The notes: a model not told the origin generated them from the sequence alone. Counted from the stretch's first letter, positions 26,918 through 35,051 are shown. The stretch is 64,000 nt of DNA from Verrucomicrobiota bacterium (GCA_023457715.1 JAEWKR010000021.1:124001-188000); one strand, 5' to 3'. Program-made: numbers and translations.

Positions 26918-27286
26918 ATGAACAGATCCGATCGGTGGGCCTATGAGCGGGCGCTGCTCCGCTACCTGCTGACGCGGCAGACGCCGCGCGGGCTTCCGGT
27001 GGTGTGCGGAGACGTTCTTCTGGCGGAATTCGTGGATGAGATCAGCACGCGGCAGGCCGTCCATTCCGCGTCCGTCGAGGGCCTGCGCGCCTGGGCATTT
27101 GGCCGGAGTGAGGAGCACGGCGATTCGCCGCACTGCCTGTGCTTCATGGTCTGGCAATCGTACCGGGTGCTCGTCGGCGCCCACGCCTTCGCGTACCATC
27201 CGGACTGGCTCTGCGTCGAGCCCGGTCCCCAGTGGGGCCACCCTGATTTCCCGGCCTGGACGCGCGCCGGGAGGAGGGTGGTGTGA
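26918..27286 (+). CDS. Hypothetical protein, 122 residues
   Basis: I do not recognise a family. The protein is compact, rich in aromatic residues (several Trp, Tyr, Phe and His), with no signal peptide or membrane helix. It starts MNRSDRWAYERALLRYLLTR and has a possible helical N-terminus followed by mixed strands. The composition is natural, unlike the opposite-strand frames here. It is divergent from the PAS kinase across 124 bp and followed by an octamer repeat. It is a real gene by appearance only. Confidence 0.5.
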   Translation: MNRSDRWAYERALLRYLLTRQTPRGLPVVCGDVLLAEFVDEISTRQAVHSASVEGLRAWAFGRSEEHGDSPHCLCFMVWQSYRVLVGAHAFAYHPDWLCVEPGPQWGHPDFPAWTRAGRRVV

Positions 27287-27318
27287 GGTCAAGAGCCGGG
27301 CCGGGGGTACGGATGACC

Positions 27319-27342
27319 GGAGGGCCAGAGGGCCAGAGGATC
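27319..27342 (+). repeat. Octamer tract, GGAGGGCC type (downstream of the PH-domain pair)
   Basis: Three octamers in register: GGAGGGCC, AGAGGGCC, AGAGGATC. The same octamer forms a five-unit tract at 28990-29029 in the same orientation, on the other side of the two PH-domain genes. Confidence 0.75.
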
Positions 27343-27372
27343 AGACGGGCAGCGAAGGGCGGCTCCCGCCTC

Positions 27373-28338
27373 TTACCTTGCCAGCGTGGCCCGCAACGCC
27401 CGGGCTTCGTTCGCCAGGTCCCGCGCCGCAACGGCGAGGCCGGAAGGGCCGACCACGGTTGACGACCCCGGCGTTGCCTCGCGGCCGCCCAGCGTCATCG
27501 CCGGCCGTTCGTCCGGGTCGCCCAGGCCCGCCTCGCGGAAGCGCCGGAGCCGGCGGAGAATCAAGTCGCGGATCTCCTCGGCGTTGGTGACGCTGTGGAA
27601 ATAGCCGGTGTGCATGTCGTGTCCGGGCTGGTGCTGCCCTTTCTGCCCCGCATTGCCCCCCCCGGCCGACTGCACTTTCACGTCGGCCAGCCCGAGGAGC
27701 CGTTGCAGGGGTCCCTGCGTGACTTCGACCTGCTGCACGTTCGCGAAGCTCATCGTCGATTCCCACACCGTCCACACGCCGTGGCGCAACCGCAGACTGC
27801 GATCGGTGACCATGTACCACCGCATCTCAAAATCGATCCGCCGGATCGCGTAGGTGACCAGGAGTTGGACGAAGAAGGCGACGAAGCCGAAAACCTTCAG
27901 CGTCCAAGCCAGGGGGAACACCCATTCCGGGACGAGACGCGCCAACTGCACCCACAAGCGTTTGAGACTGTTGAAATCGCGCACCGGCTGCACCGACGCC
28001 TGGAATTTCTTGATGCGCGCGTCGAAGCGGGCGCGGCTTGCCGCGGGCTCAATCGTCGCGTTGCCGGTCGCCGGCGCTGGCGCCGCAGCGATTGCAGCCT
28101 GGCGCTCGGCGGCTTCCTCGGCCTTCGCCAGCCTCTCAACCTCGATCAGCATCCCGGTCCAGAACACAATGCCCGCGAGCGCGAACAGCTGCGTCAGCCC
28201 CCAGCCGGCCATTTTCAGGCGGTAATGATTACGTCCGGCCCGAAATACCCGCAGGGACGCGGGATCGCCGTACGGCGGGTGCGGTTCCGGCGGCACCTTC
28301 AGCCACTGCAGCATCCCCGCGCGCAGCCGATCAAACAT
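27373..28338 (-). CDS. Membrane PH-domain protein (bPH2 type), second of a pair
   Basis: A 321-residue protein with two membrane helices, WGLTQLFALAGIVFWTGMLI (about 45-65) and WTLKVFGFVAFFVQLLVTYAI (about 145-165), separated by a roughly 80-residue Ala/Arg loop. A bacterial PH (DUF304/bPH2) domain follows: RWYMVTDRSLRLRHGVWTVWESTMSFANVQQVEV, broken here as WYMVTDRSLRLRHG and FANVQQVEVTQGPLQ, about 170-240. The C-terminal ~80 residues are low in structure and contain GGNAGQKGQHQPGHD. Proteins of this kind (YdbT/YdbS) come in pairs. The start at 28338 overlaps the upstream gene by eight bases. Function is unknown; the pair may have a membrane-protection role. Confidence 0.75.
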   Translation of the reverse strand: MFDRLRAGMLQWLKVPPEPHPPYGDPASLRVFRAGRNHYRLKMAGWGLTQLFALAGIVFWTGMLIEVERLAKAEEAAERQAAIAAAPAPATGNATIEPAASRARFDARIKKFQASVQPVRDFNSLKRLWVQLARLVPEWVFPLAWTLKVFGFVAFFVQLLVTYAIRRIDFEMRWYMVTDRSLRLRHGVWTVWESTMSFANVQQVEVTQGPLQRLLGLADVKVQSAGGGNAGQKGQHQPGHDMHTGYFHSVTNAEEIRDLILRRLRRFREAGLGDPDERPAMTLGGREATPGSSTVVGPSGLAVAARDLANEARALRATLAR

Positions 28339-28948
28339 GGCGAGGGGAGGTTTTCTGGCGTTCTTCAAGCAGGGCCCGAATGGCCCTTAACTCCTCGACC
28401 GCCTCGCGCAAGGCTGCCGCCGCTTCCGCCTGGTCCGCAGCCGGCGCGAGTGTGCCCGGCCCGGCGTTCACCGACGCGGCCGCGCCCGACATGGCCGCCC
28501 CCAGAGAAGCAGGGCTCCCCGCCGCCGCATCCACGGGCGCAGCGGGATGGTCCTTCACGCCGCGCATGCGGGCGTAGAGAAAATCACGGACCGCCTCGAA
28601 CTCCTTGATCCCCTCGATCGTCATCTCGGCTGAACTGCTCCCCGACGCCGTCTGGACCAGAATGCGGGCCAGGCCGAGCCAGCGTTCCACGAAGTTCGAC
28701 TTCAGGTGGATGTCCTGGATGCGAGAATAGTTCACGATCACCTGCCGGCGAAACAGGACCCCCCAGCTCATCGAGATCCCATCATCCGTGAAGCGGTATC
28801 GCATCGTGTGATACCGAAAATAAAGCGGCAGGGCGACGAACGGGAACAGGGGCGGGAAGACCAGGGCGGAAAGCAGATAGTACGTCATCAGCGCCCGGTC
28901 GGGACGCTCGATCGCCTGAATCTGCCGGTCAGGGGGGGACTCGGTCAT
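28331..28948 (-). CDS. Membrane PH-domain protein (bPH2 type), first of a pair
   Basis: A 205-residue protein with a hydrophobic hairpin (YYLLSALVFPPLFPFVALPLY, about 20-42) and then a PH domain typical of DUF304: MRYRFTDDGISMSWGVLFRR, NYSRIQDIHLKSNFVERWLGLARILVQTASG. An Ala-rich segment and a predicted coiled coil (about 165-195, EAAAALREAVEELRAIRALLEE) end it. It resembles YdbS/YvbI-type proteins and is translationally coupled to the second PH protein. I chose the ATG at 28948 (MTESPPDRQ). The pair is bracketed by octamer repeats of the same orientation. Confidence 0.75.
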   Translation of the reverse strand: MTESPPDRQIQAIERPDRALMTYYLLSALVFPPLFPFVALPLYFRYHTMRYRFTDDGISMSWGVLFRRQVIVNYSRIQDIHLKSNFVERWLGLARILVQTASGSSSAEMTIEGIKEFEAVRDFLYARMRGVKDHPAAPVDAAAGSPASLGAAMSGAAASVNAGPGTLAPAADQAEAAAALREAVEELRAIRALLEERQKTSPRHV

Positions 28949-28989
28949 GGCCAGCGACCAAACCGATTCCACCGCACTACGGCAAGCCC

Positions 28990-29029
28990 GGAGGGCCGGA
29001 AGGCCGGAGGGCCGGAGGGCCGGAAAGCC
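28990..29029 (+). repeat. Octamer tract, GGAGGGCC type (upstream of the PH-domain pair)
   Basis: Five octamers in perfect register: GGAGGGCC, GGAAGGCC, GGAGGGCC, GGAGGGCC, GGAAAGCC. It lies in the 145-bp gap upstream of the PH-domain pair. Its sister tract is at 27319-27342. Confidence 0.85.
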
Positions 29030-29093
29030 AGGGCCAGACCTGCGAACCTGCCCAACTCCTCCGGCTCGCGGCTTTCGGCGTCTTCGTTCTCGC

Positions 29094-29633
29094 CTACTTC
29101 GTATAACTGATCCCGGCGGCCAGCAGCGCCTTGATCACCAGGTCCATTTCGACGGGCGTGAAATGCGCCGTCACCGCGTCTGTCCTGGACGGAGTGGCCG
29201 TGACCTCGAGCAGGGAAGCCTCTTTCAGCCGGCGGATGAAGGCCAGGCCATCCCCCGGTACCAGGAGCGCCCGGCCATCCTGCGACGGCCGCCACTGCCC
29301 CGCCTCCGGCGGCGCGTCCGCGGCGAAGCGCACCTGCACCGGCACCGCCTTGCTGCCGAGGAACGTGTCGAACAGCACCAGGGCCAGCGTCCGCCCGCCG
29401 CGATACCGCAGCACGAGGCGCGGCGTCACCTCGCCAAACCCGCTCTTGATCGGGCGGTCAGCCTCGAGCGTCGCGAGGACGGACTGCCCGCCGTCCGCCG
29501 TCGGCTCCACCGTGATCCGCCACGTTCTCGCGGGGGCTGCCGTTGGAGCCGGGGTGTCCTCACCCCGTCCCTCGCTGGCACGCAGATCCGCTCCAACCAG
29601 ACCCAGCACAAGAATCAGGAAGACGCGGAGCAT
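29094..29633 (-). CDS. VasI-like secreted protein
   Basis: A 179-residue protein with a signal peptide (1-19, MLRVFLILVLGLVGADLRA). The mature part resembles the VasI/TagO family (type VI secretion-associated): WRITVEPTADGGQSVLATLEADRPI, here noted as WRITVEPTADGGQSV then LEADRPIKSGFGEVTPRLVLRY, GDGLAFIRRLKEASLLEV and TPVEMDLVIKALLAAG. That is the family's pattern of comparing control and treated values, 'W...S.DDS..V.LSLEA...I'. No other type VI genes are in the window, so it may have an unrelated envelope role. The longer open frame to 30275 is the shadow of the esterase gene and is ignored. Confidence 0.65.
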   Translation of the reverse strand: MLRVFLILVLGLVGADLRASEGRGEDTPAPTAAPARTWRITVEPTADGGQSVLATLEADRPIKSGFGEVTPRLVLRYRGGRTLALVLFDTFLGSKAVPVQVRFAADAPPEAGQWRPSQDGRALLVPGDGLAFIRRLKEASLLEVTATPSRTDAVTAHFTPVEMDLVIKALLAAGISYTK

Positions 29634-29708
29634 GCGCCCAGTAGACGGATTTCCCGCCCGGCCGCCAGTGCGTCTTGCCGGCAAGCCGCCCCCGGTCCGA
29701 GCCCAAAA

Positions 29709-29732
29709 TGGACCGCGGGGCGGCCCGCCCGC
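29709..29732 (+). repeat. REP-like GC hairpin, copy 1
   Basis: A 24-base element beginning TGGACCGCGGG, almost identical to the elements at 58752-58775 and 62575-62601. It can form a GC stem (GCGGG with CCCGC) around GCC with one bulged base. An AT-richer GAAATTTGAAATC repeat follows four bases later. Confidence 0.6.
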
Positions 29733-29735
29733 ACC

Positions 29736-29768
29736 GATCTGAGATCTGAAATTTGAAATCTGAAATTC
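29736..29768 (+). repeat. GAAATCT/GAAATTT tract, copy 1
   Basis: A tract built from GAAATYT and GAGATCT units (for example CTGAAATTTGAAATCTGAAA), AT-richer than its surroundings. Related tracts are at 30709-30742 and 53246-53368. It lies just after the 3' end of the esterase gene on the minus strand. Confidence 0.7.
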
Positions 29769-29773
29769 TTCTC

Positions 29774-30661
29774 CTACAGCCGGCTCGCGGGACCCGTTTC
29801 CGGCGCAAGCGGCTCGAAGACATACCGCAACCCGCGATGGTAAGTCTCGACCTGCATGCCGCCGTGGCGCTCGTCCTCGATAAAACGGAACTGGTACGTG
29901 AGACCCTTGTAATTGCGTGAGGCGATCCGCTGGTTCATCCGAATGATCCCACCCAGAAAATCGGGCGTCTCGTTGCCGCCACCGGTCATGTACAACCGTG
30001 CGTTGATCGGACGCTTGGCGGCGGCGAACTTTTCCTCGTAGCCCAGCAACCAGTCGTTGCCGACAATCACGGCGGGCGTGGCCGCGATGTAGCCCTGGAA
30101 CAGGTCCGGCTGGGTGTACATCGCGTACAGCGTGAACAACCCGCCGAGCGACGCGCCGGCCATCACCCGGTACGAGGGATCCGCCCGGTACTCGCGTTCG
30201 ATGAAGGGAATGATTTCGGTCTGGATGGACTTCAGGAATTCCGCCGCATGCCCGCTGTCCTCCGGCTTGCCCCACGGCAGCGGCGCGGGGCTCAGGTCCC
30301 AGCCGCGCATCTGTCCATAGTCCACGTTTTCGCCGGGATACCCGATGCCGACGACGATGATCTCGGGCAGCACGCGATCATAAACCAGGGAACCGGCGCT
30401 CGTCGTGAGCTTCGTAAAATCCCAGTATCCATCCGTCACATAAATGACCGGATATTTCTTCTCCGGCGATTTTTGGTAACTGGCCGGCAGGCCGACATGC
30501 AGTTGATACTGACGCCCGGTCGGGCTCTTCGGCAGGACCCGGAGTTCCGAACCGGGGATGGCATGAGGGGGGTGCTTCGGCGCGGACTGGGCGAAAGCGG
30601 GTCCGCTGAGGGCCAGACCAAGCAAGGCGGCCAACGTGGGGAGGAGGGGTTTGATACGCAT
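29774..30661 (-). CDS. Secreted esterase (esterase D / enterochelin-esterase type)
   Basis: A 295-residue alpha/beta-hydrolase of the PF00756 type with a signal peptide (1-24, ending PAFAQ). The nucleophile elbow is GASLGGLFTLYAMY near 168-172, the oxyanion residues lie in YPVIYVTDGYWDF, and the catalytic His is probably in FIEDERHGGMQVE; this DERHGG pattern is the one used by Fes/IroE esterases and acetylxylan or feruloyl esterases of the same fold. It should act in the periplasm or outside. It is close to a VasI-like gene and divergent from an S9 peptidase. Feruloyl or acetyl esterase activity on hemicellulose would fit the organism but is inference. Confidence 0.82.
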   Translation of the reverse strand: MRIKPLLPTLAALLGLALSGPAFAQSAPKHPPHAIPGSELRVLPKSPTGRQYQLHVGLPASYQKSPEKKYPVIYVTDGYWDFTKLTTSAGSLVYDRVLPEIIVVGIGYPGENVDYGQMRGWDLSPAPLPWGKPEDSGHAAEFLKSIQTEIIPFIEREYRADPSYRVMAGASLGGLFTLYAMYTQPDLFQGYIAATPAVIVGNDWLLGYEEKFAAAKRPINARLYMTGGGNETPDFLGGIIRMNQRIASRNYKGLTYQFRFIEDERHGGMQVETYHRGLRYVFEPLAPETGPASRL

Positions 30662-30708
30662 CGGAAAGGAAACTAACCCCGTCCGCGGCGTTTTCCCACC
30701 TCCTTTCA

Positions 30709-30742
30709 GGATTTGAGATCCGAGATTTGAGATTTGAGATCA
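30709..30742 (+). repeat. GAGATTT tract, copy 2
   Basis: ATTTGAGATC, CGAGATTTGAG and ATTTGAGATC units form a 34-base tract in the divergent 288-bp gap between the esterase and the S9 peptidase. It belongs to the same family as 29736-29768, with G for A at one position of each unit. Confidence 0.65.
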
Positions 30743-30949
30743 GGAGCGTCTCATTCCGGGGACCCGGGGCGCGCTCACGCCCCTTTTTCCCTGGAGCCTT
30801 CCACCAAATACGCCCCATTAGTCGTCAATCTACACGACCGCGGAGCCCTGGCGTCATGCTTGCGTCCGTAGTGTAAAGTGCTGTCACATTCGGTTGCGTC
30901 AGGAACCTGCCCTCTGCGGGCTCCGGGACGCATCGAACCCCAACTTCTC

Positions 30950-32974
30950 ATGTCGAACCGCCTGACCCCTGGAGTGCGAGCCCTCGCGTTGCTCAGCCTG
31001 GCCGCCTCCGCCCTCGCCGCCCCGAAAATCGATCTGACCCGCATCGAACCGGTCCCGGCCAACCAACCGATCCCGATCGTGGATTTCTTCCGCCAGCCCG
31101 TCCTGTCGGAGCCCAAGATCAACCGGGCCGGCACCCACGTGGCCGCCCTCGGATCGTCCCCCCAGGATCGTGGCGTGCTCGTCGTGATCGAGCTGGCAAG
31201 CAAGAAGTCCGAAGTGGCCGCCCCCTCCGGCGAACGCGATATCTACGATGCCCACTGGCTCGGCAACGACCGCGTGCTGTTCAATCTTTCGAGCGAGAAA
31301 CTCAAGGGCATGGCCATGTGCGTCGCCCAGGTCGGGCGCATCAGCCGCTCCTACCCGGTGCTCCAGTACGGCGGCCCCCAGCTGGTCCGCATCCCAGAGG
31401 AAAAGCCCCTGCAACCGCTCGTGTGGATGCGCCGCGATTTCGAGACGGGCAAGGACGAAGGCGTCCACGGCATCAACACCCTGATCGAGCTCGGGCCGGT
31501 GTACGATCTGTTCGCCTCCAACCGCAGCGGCAATGAGCAGAACGAAATCCGCCACGCCAACAACCAGCACATGGTGGAAAGCTATCCGATCCCGAAGGAT
31601 GGCATCACCACGGAATACCTCTGCGACAAGGACGACAAACTGGCCTTCGCGATCAACTCGCGCGATGGGGTGCTCTCGCTCTACCGCCTCGAGGGGAAAT
31701 CGTGGATCAAATGCCCGGTCAACCTTGATGACATTGACGTGCTCGGCACCGGCCCGAACCCGGGGGAAATCCTCGTGCTGGGCCCCCGGCAGGACGGCAA
31801 ACCGCGCGCGCTGCAACTGATGAACGCGCTGACGGGCGAACCCGGCACGGTGCTCCTGCAGGACGACGACTACGACATCCACGGCCGGATCTACCGGGAG
31901 TTCGGCACCCAGCGCATCCTTGGCGTCCGCTACCACCGGAACACCCCGCGCATGGTGTGGTTCGACGCGAAATTCCTCGAGGTGCAGAAGGCGCTCGATG
32001 GTCTGTTCCCGGGCCAGGTCGTTGAAATCCTCGACTGGAACAAGGACGTCACGAAGTTCGTCGTCGGCCGCTACACGGACCGGCAGCCCGTCATCTATGA
32101 CTGGGTGGACCTCCAGGCGGGCAGCGCCGGTCCCATCCGCCAGTCCCGGCCCTGGATCGATCCAACCCGCATGGCCGCGACGAACATGCTCAAGTTCAAG
32201 ACCGCGGACGGGCGCCAGCTGGACGCCTACCTCACCCTCCCCGCCGGCACCTCCCGCGAGAAGCCGGCCCCGATGGTGGTGCTCCCGCACGACGGCCCTT
32301 ATCAGCGCGACACGCTCGGCTTCAACGCCCAGGTGCAGTTCTACGCCAGCCGCGGCTACGCCGTGCTCCAGCCGAACTATCGCGGATCGCCGGGCCGCAA
32401 TTGGGCGTTTCCGCGGGAGGACGAATGGGACTACGTGAAAATGCGCGATGACGTGTTCTCCGCCACCCGCACGGCGCTGGCCACGAAGCTCCTCGACCGC
32501 AGCCGGGTCGCCATCGTCGGCACCTCCTTCGGCGGCTACCTGGCCCTGGCCGGCGCGGTACACCAGCCCACCCTTTACCGCTGCGCCGTGGCGATCAACG
32601 GCGTTTTCGACTGGGGCAAGTGGTACGACCAATCCAAATACAACCAGCATGATTCCGCCCACTTCGGCTGGATGAAGCGCCGGATCGGCGACGCCGACGT
32701 GCGCAAAGACTGGTATGAAGCGATCTCGCCGATGCGGCAGGCCGGCCAGGTGAAGGTCCCGATGTTCATCGCGCACGGCAAGGAGGACTCGGTCCAGGAA
32801 ATGGAGCAGGCCCGCGAACTGCTCTCCCGCCTCGACAAGGGGCTCGGGCACGAGCAGATGACGGTCGGCGGCGATGGCCATGGCATGGGCTACGTCGACA
32901 ACCAGGTTGAGATGTATGCGCGGATCGAGGCCTTCCTCGCGAAGCACCTCGCCGCGGGTGCGGCTGCGCGCTGA
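30950..32974 (+). CDS. S9-family serine peptidase (prolyl oligopeptidase type)
   Basis: A 674-residue protein with a signal peptide (about 1-23, ending ALAAP). About residues 50-420 form a beta-propeller and the rest a peptidase S9 alpha/beta-hydrolase domain. The triad can be placed: Ser526 in GTSFGGYLAL, Asp613 in HGKEDSVQ and His644 in GDGHGMG. PNYRGSPGRNW is the conserved motif that precedes the nucleophile. Substrates of the family are short peptides after Pro or other residues. The start is the ATG that opens the signal peptide; the open frame before it lacks a promoter-like signal. A strong GC hairpin follows the stop. Confidence 0.92.
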   Translation: MSNRLTPGVRALALLSLAASALAAPKIDLTRIEPVPANQPIPIVDFFRQPVLSEPKINRAGTHVAALGSSPQDRGVLVVIELASKKSEVAAPSGERDIYDAHWLGNDRVLFNLSSEKLKGMAMCVAQVGRISRSYPVLQYGGPQLVRIPEEKPLQPLVWMRRDFETGKDEGVHGINTLIELGPVYDLFASNRSGNEQNEIRHANNQHMVESYPIPKDGITTEYLCDKDDKLAFAINSRDGVLSLYRLEGKSWIKCPVNLDDIDVLGTGPNPGEILVLGPRQDGKPRALQLMNALTGEPGTVLLQDDDYDIHGRIYREFGTQRILGVRYHRNTPRMVWFDAKFLEVQKALDGLFPGQVVEILDWNKDVTKFVVGRYTDRQPVIYDWVDLQAGSAGPIRQSRPWIDPTRMAATNMLKFKTADGRQLDAYLTLPAGTSREKPAPMVVLPHDGPYQRDTLGFNAQVQFYASRGYAVLQPNYRGSPGRNWAFPREDEWDYVKMRDDVFSATRTALATKLLDRSRVAIVGTSFGGYLALAGAVHQPTLYRCAVAINGVFDWGKWYDQSKYNQHDSAHFGWMKRRIGDADVRKDWYEAISPMRQAGQVKVPMFIAHGKEDSVQEMEQARELLSRLDKGLGHEQMTVGGDGHGMGYVDNQVEMYARIEAFLAKHLAAGAAAR

Positions 32975-32983
32975 GTGCGTTTT

Positions 32984-33013
32984 GCCCGGCGCGTCCCGCG
33001 GGATGCGCCGGGC
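32984..33013 (+). terminator. GC hairpin between the S9 peptidase and the acetyltransferase
   Basis: GCCCGGCGC (32984-32992) pairs perfectly with GCGCCGGGC (33005-33013); the loop contains the further palindrome TCCCGCGGGA. It starts 10 bases after the peptidase stop and ends nine bases before the acetyltransferase ATG, over its ribosome-binding region, so it could stop transcription or limit translation of the second gene. Confidence 0.6.
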
Positions 33014-33022
33014 CGCCTTCTC

Positions 33023-33535
33023 ATGCCCCACGTGCAACTCCGCCAATGGCAGGATTCGGACGCGGAGCCGTACGCGGCGCTGAACGCCGATCCGGAGGTC
33101 ATGCAATACTTCCCCGCGCGGCTCAGCCGCGCGGAATCCCTCGCCTCGATGGAACGCCAGCGCGCGCTCATCGAGGAACGGGGCTGGGGCCTCTGGGCCG
33201 TCGAAGTGGAGGGGGAGTTCGCCGGTTTCACCGGCCTCGCCGTGCCCACCTTCGAGGCCCCCTTCATGCCGTGCGTCGAAATCGGCTGGCGGCTGGCGCG
33301 GCCCTTCTGGGGTCGCGGGGTGGCCTTTGCCGCCGCCCGCCAGGCGATGCACTACGCCTTCGCGGTCCTCGATCTGCCCGAACTCGTTTCCTTCACCGTC
33401 GCCGCCAATCAGCGTTCGCGGCGGCTCATGGAGCGCGTCGGTTTCGTGCATCAGCCGCACGAGGACTTCCTCCATCCCCTCCTTCCCGCCGGGCACCCCC
33501 TGCAGAAGCACGTGCTTTACCGCAAGCGCCGGTAG
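33023..33535 (+). CDS. GNAT-family N-acetyltransferase (RimJ/RimL-like)
   Basis: A 170-residue acetyltransferase fold. LRQWQDSDAEPYAALNADPEVMQYF at the start, shown as LRQWQDSDAEPY and NADPEVMQYF, is the standard RimJ/RimL N-terminus; the acetyl-CoA loop is RPFWGRGVAFAAARQA (about 112-127) and AANQRSRRLMERVGF closes the domain. The family acetylates ribosomal proteins, amines or antibiotics; the substrate cannot be told. The start is the ATG at 33023, one turn after a strong hairpin. Confidence 0.9.
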   Translation: MPHVQLRQWQDSDAEPYAALNADPEVMQYFPARLSRAESLASMERQRALIEERGWGLWAVEVEGEFAGFTGLAVPTFEAPFMPCVEIGWRLARPFWGRGVAFAAARQAMHYAFAVLDLPELVSFTVAANQRSRRLMERVGFVHQPHEDFLHPLLPAGHPLQKHVLYRKRR

Positions 33536-33612
33536 CGATGCCGGCTCCGTCTCCGACGCCGGCCTGGCCTGGTGCGTCGAGCCGCGCTGCGCCCTCCGCG
33601 CTCCCCCCGCCC

Positions 33613-34971
33613 ATGAGTGACTTCAACCTGCTGGTTCGCGGCGGCACCGTCGGCCACAACGGCGGACTCCAGGTCGTCGACATCGCCGTGGCCGAAGAGA
33701 CGATCGTCGCGATCGCCCCGAACCTGCGCGGCACCGCGGACGAGGAAATTGATGCCACCGACCGCTACGTGCTGCCCGGGTTCATCGATGCCTCCGTGCA
33801 CTTCAACGAACCGGGGCGCGCGGAATGGGAGGGGTTTGCGACGGGATCCGCCGCGCTCGCGGCCGGCGGCGGCACCTGCTTCCTCGACCTGCCACTCCAT
33901 TCCGAACCGCCGGTGCTGGATGCGGAACAGTTCCGCCGCAAACGGACGCTGGCCGAGGACAAATCCTGCCTTGATTTCGGACTGTGGGGCGGGCTGACGC
34001 CGCTGAATCTGGACCGGCTCGCCGCGCTGCGGGATGCGGGTGCCGTCGGGTTCAAGGCGTTCCTTTCGGACAGCGGGAATCCCTCGTTCCCGCGGGTGGA
34101 CGAACGCACGCTGCGCGAGGGCATGCGCCGGGCCGCCAAACTGGGCCTCCCGGTCGCCGTCCACCCGGAGGATGAGAGCCTCACGCGCACGCACACCGCC
34201 GTCGAAACGACCGCCGGTCGCACCGATGCCAAGGCGTGGCTGGCGGCCCGACCGATCGCGGCGGAGCTGGCGGGCCTGCGCCTCGCGCTCGAACTGGCCG
34301 GAGAGACGGGGTGCGCCCTGCATGTCGCCCAGGTCAGCAGCACGGAAGCGGTTGCCTTGATCGAACGCGCCCGGGATCAGAGGATCGATGTCACCGCGGA
34401 AACCGGTCCGCACCACCTGCTCCTCAACGCGCAGGACGTGGCGAAGATCGGCGCCGTCGCGAAGTCCGCCCCGCCCATCCGCGACGAGAAGACGCGGCAG
34501 GCGCTTTGGGCCGACCTTCGCGCGCGCCGGATTCATACGGTCGGCTCAAACCACGCGCCGGTGTCGCCGGAGCTGAAAAACACGCCCGATTTTTTCGCGG
34601 CCGCCGTCGGCGTCGCCGGTTGCCAGCATGGTTTCCCGCTGCTGTTCTCCGCGTGCGCGGAAACCCTCGACGGCGACCTGCCGCTCCTCGCCGCCGCCCT
34701 GTCGCAGCGCGTGGCCCAACGCTTCCGGATCAGCCGCAAGCGGGGGCTTGAGCCGGGGGCGGATGCCGACTTCACGCTCGTGCGCCTGGCGAAACCGGAA
34801 CGCATCGAGGCGGACGAGCTTTGGACCCGCCACCAGTTCAGCCCCTATGTGGGCCGCAGGACGCGTGCGCGTATCACGGATACGTTCGTGCGCGGTCACG
34901 CCGTATACCGTGGCGGCCGGCTGGTGAACTTCGCCGCGCCCGGCATCTTCCTCCGTCCCGACAAAGGCTGA
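33613..34971 (+). CDS. Allantoinase/dihydroorotase-like amidohydrolase lacking three metal ligands
   Basis: A 452-residue amidohydrolase close to allantoinase and dihydroorotase. Against E. coli allantoinase the spacing is conserved, but the six metal positions read Ser61 (for His; DASVHF where HxH is expected), His63, Lys148 (FKAF, the carboxylated lysine), His184, Gln240 (for His; HVAQVSS) and Asn313 (for Asp; GSNHAP). Three ligands, including the catalytic Asp, are lost, yet the fold motifs are intact. Similar zinc-less dihydroorotase homologues (PyrC' in Pseudomonas) are structural partners of other enzymes. A purine permease is convergent next door, suggesting a purine or pyrimidine context. 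The change is in frame with no decay, so it is a maintained protein, likely catalytically altered or inactive. Confidence 0.85.
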   Translation: MSDFNLLVRGGTVGHNGGLQVVDIAVAEETIVAIAPNLRGTADEEIDATDRYVLPGFIDASVHFNEPGRAEWEGFATGSAALAAGGGTCFLDLPLHSEPPVLDAEQFRRKRTLAEDKSCLDFGLWGGLTPLNLDRLAALRDAGAVGFKAFLSDSGNPSFPRVDERTLREGMRRAAKLGLPVAVHPEDESLTRTHTAVETTAGRTDAKAWLAARPIAAELAGLRLALELAGETGCALHVAQVSSTEAVALIERARDQRIDVTAETGPHHLLLNAQDVAKIGAVAKSAPPIRDEKTRQALWADLRARRIHTVGSNHAPVSPELKNTPDFFAAAVGVAGCQHGFPLLFSACAETLDGDLPLLAAALSQRVAQRFRISRKRGLEPGADADFTLVRLAKPERIEADELWTRHQFSPYVGRRTRARITDTFVRGHAVYRGGRLVNFAAPGIFLRPDKG

Positions 34972-35051
34972 CTCCGTCCACGGGCCGCCCCACGGCGTTC
35001 TCCGGGCCCCAGCCACGCGGCGAGGCGCAGGAGGGTTTGCCCTGCCTCCGC

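Noticed and set aside
29094..29633. Evidence for a type VI secretion system from the VasI-like gene
   Set aside because: No tube, sheath, baseplate or ClpV genes in the window; the domain alone is not enough.
30899..33511. An 870-codon minus-strand frame opposite the S9 peptidase and acetyltransferase
   Set aside because: Shadow of two real genes; it spans their intergenic hairpin with no protein-like features.
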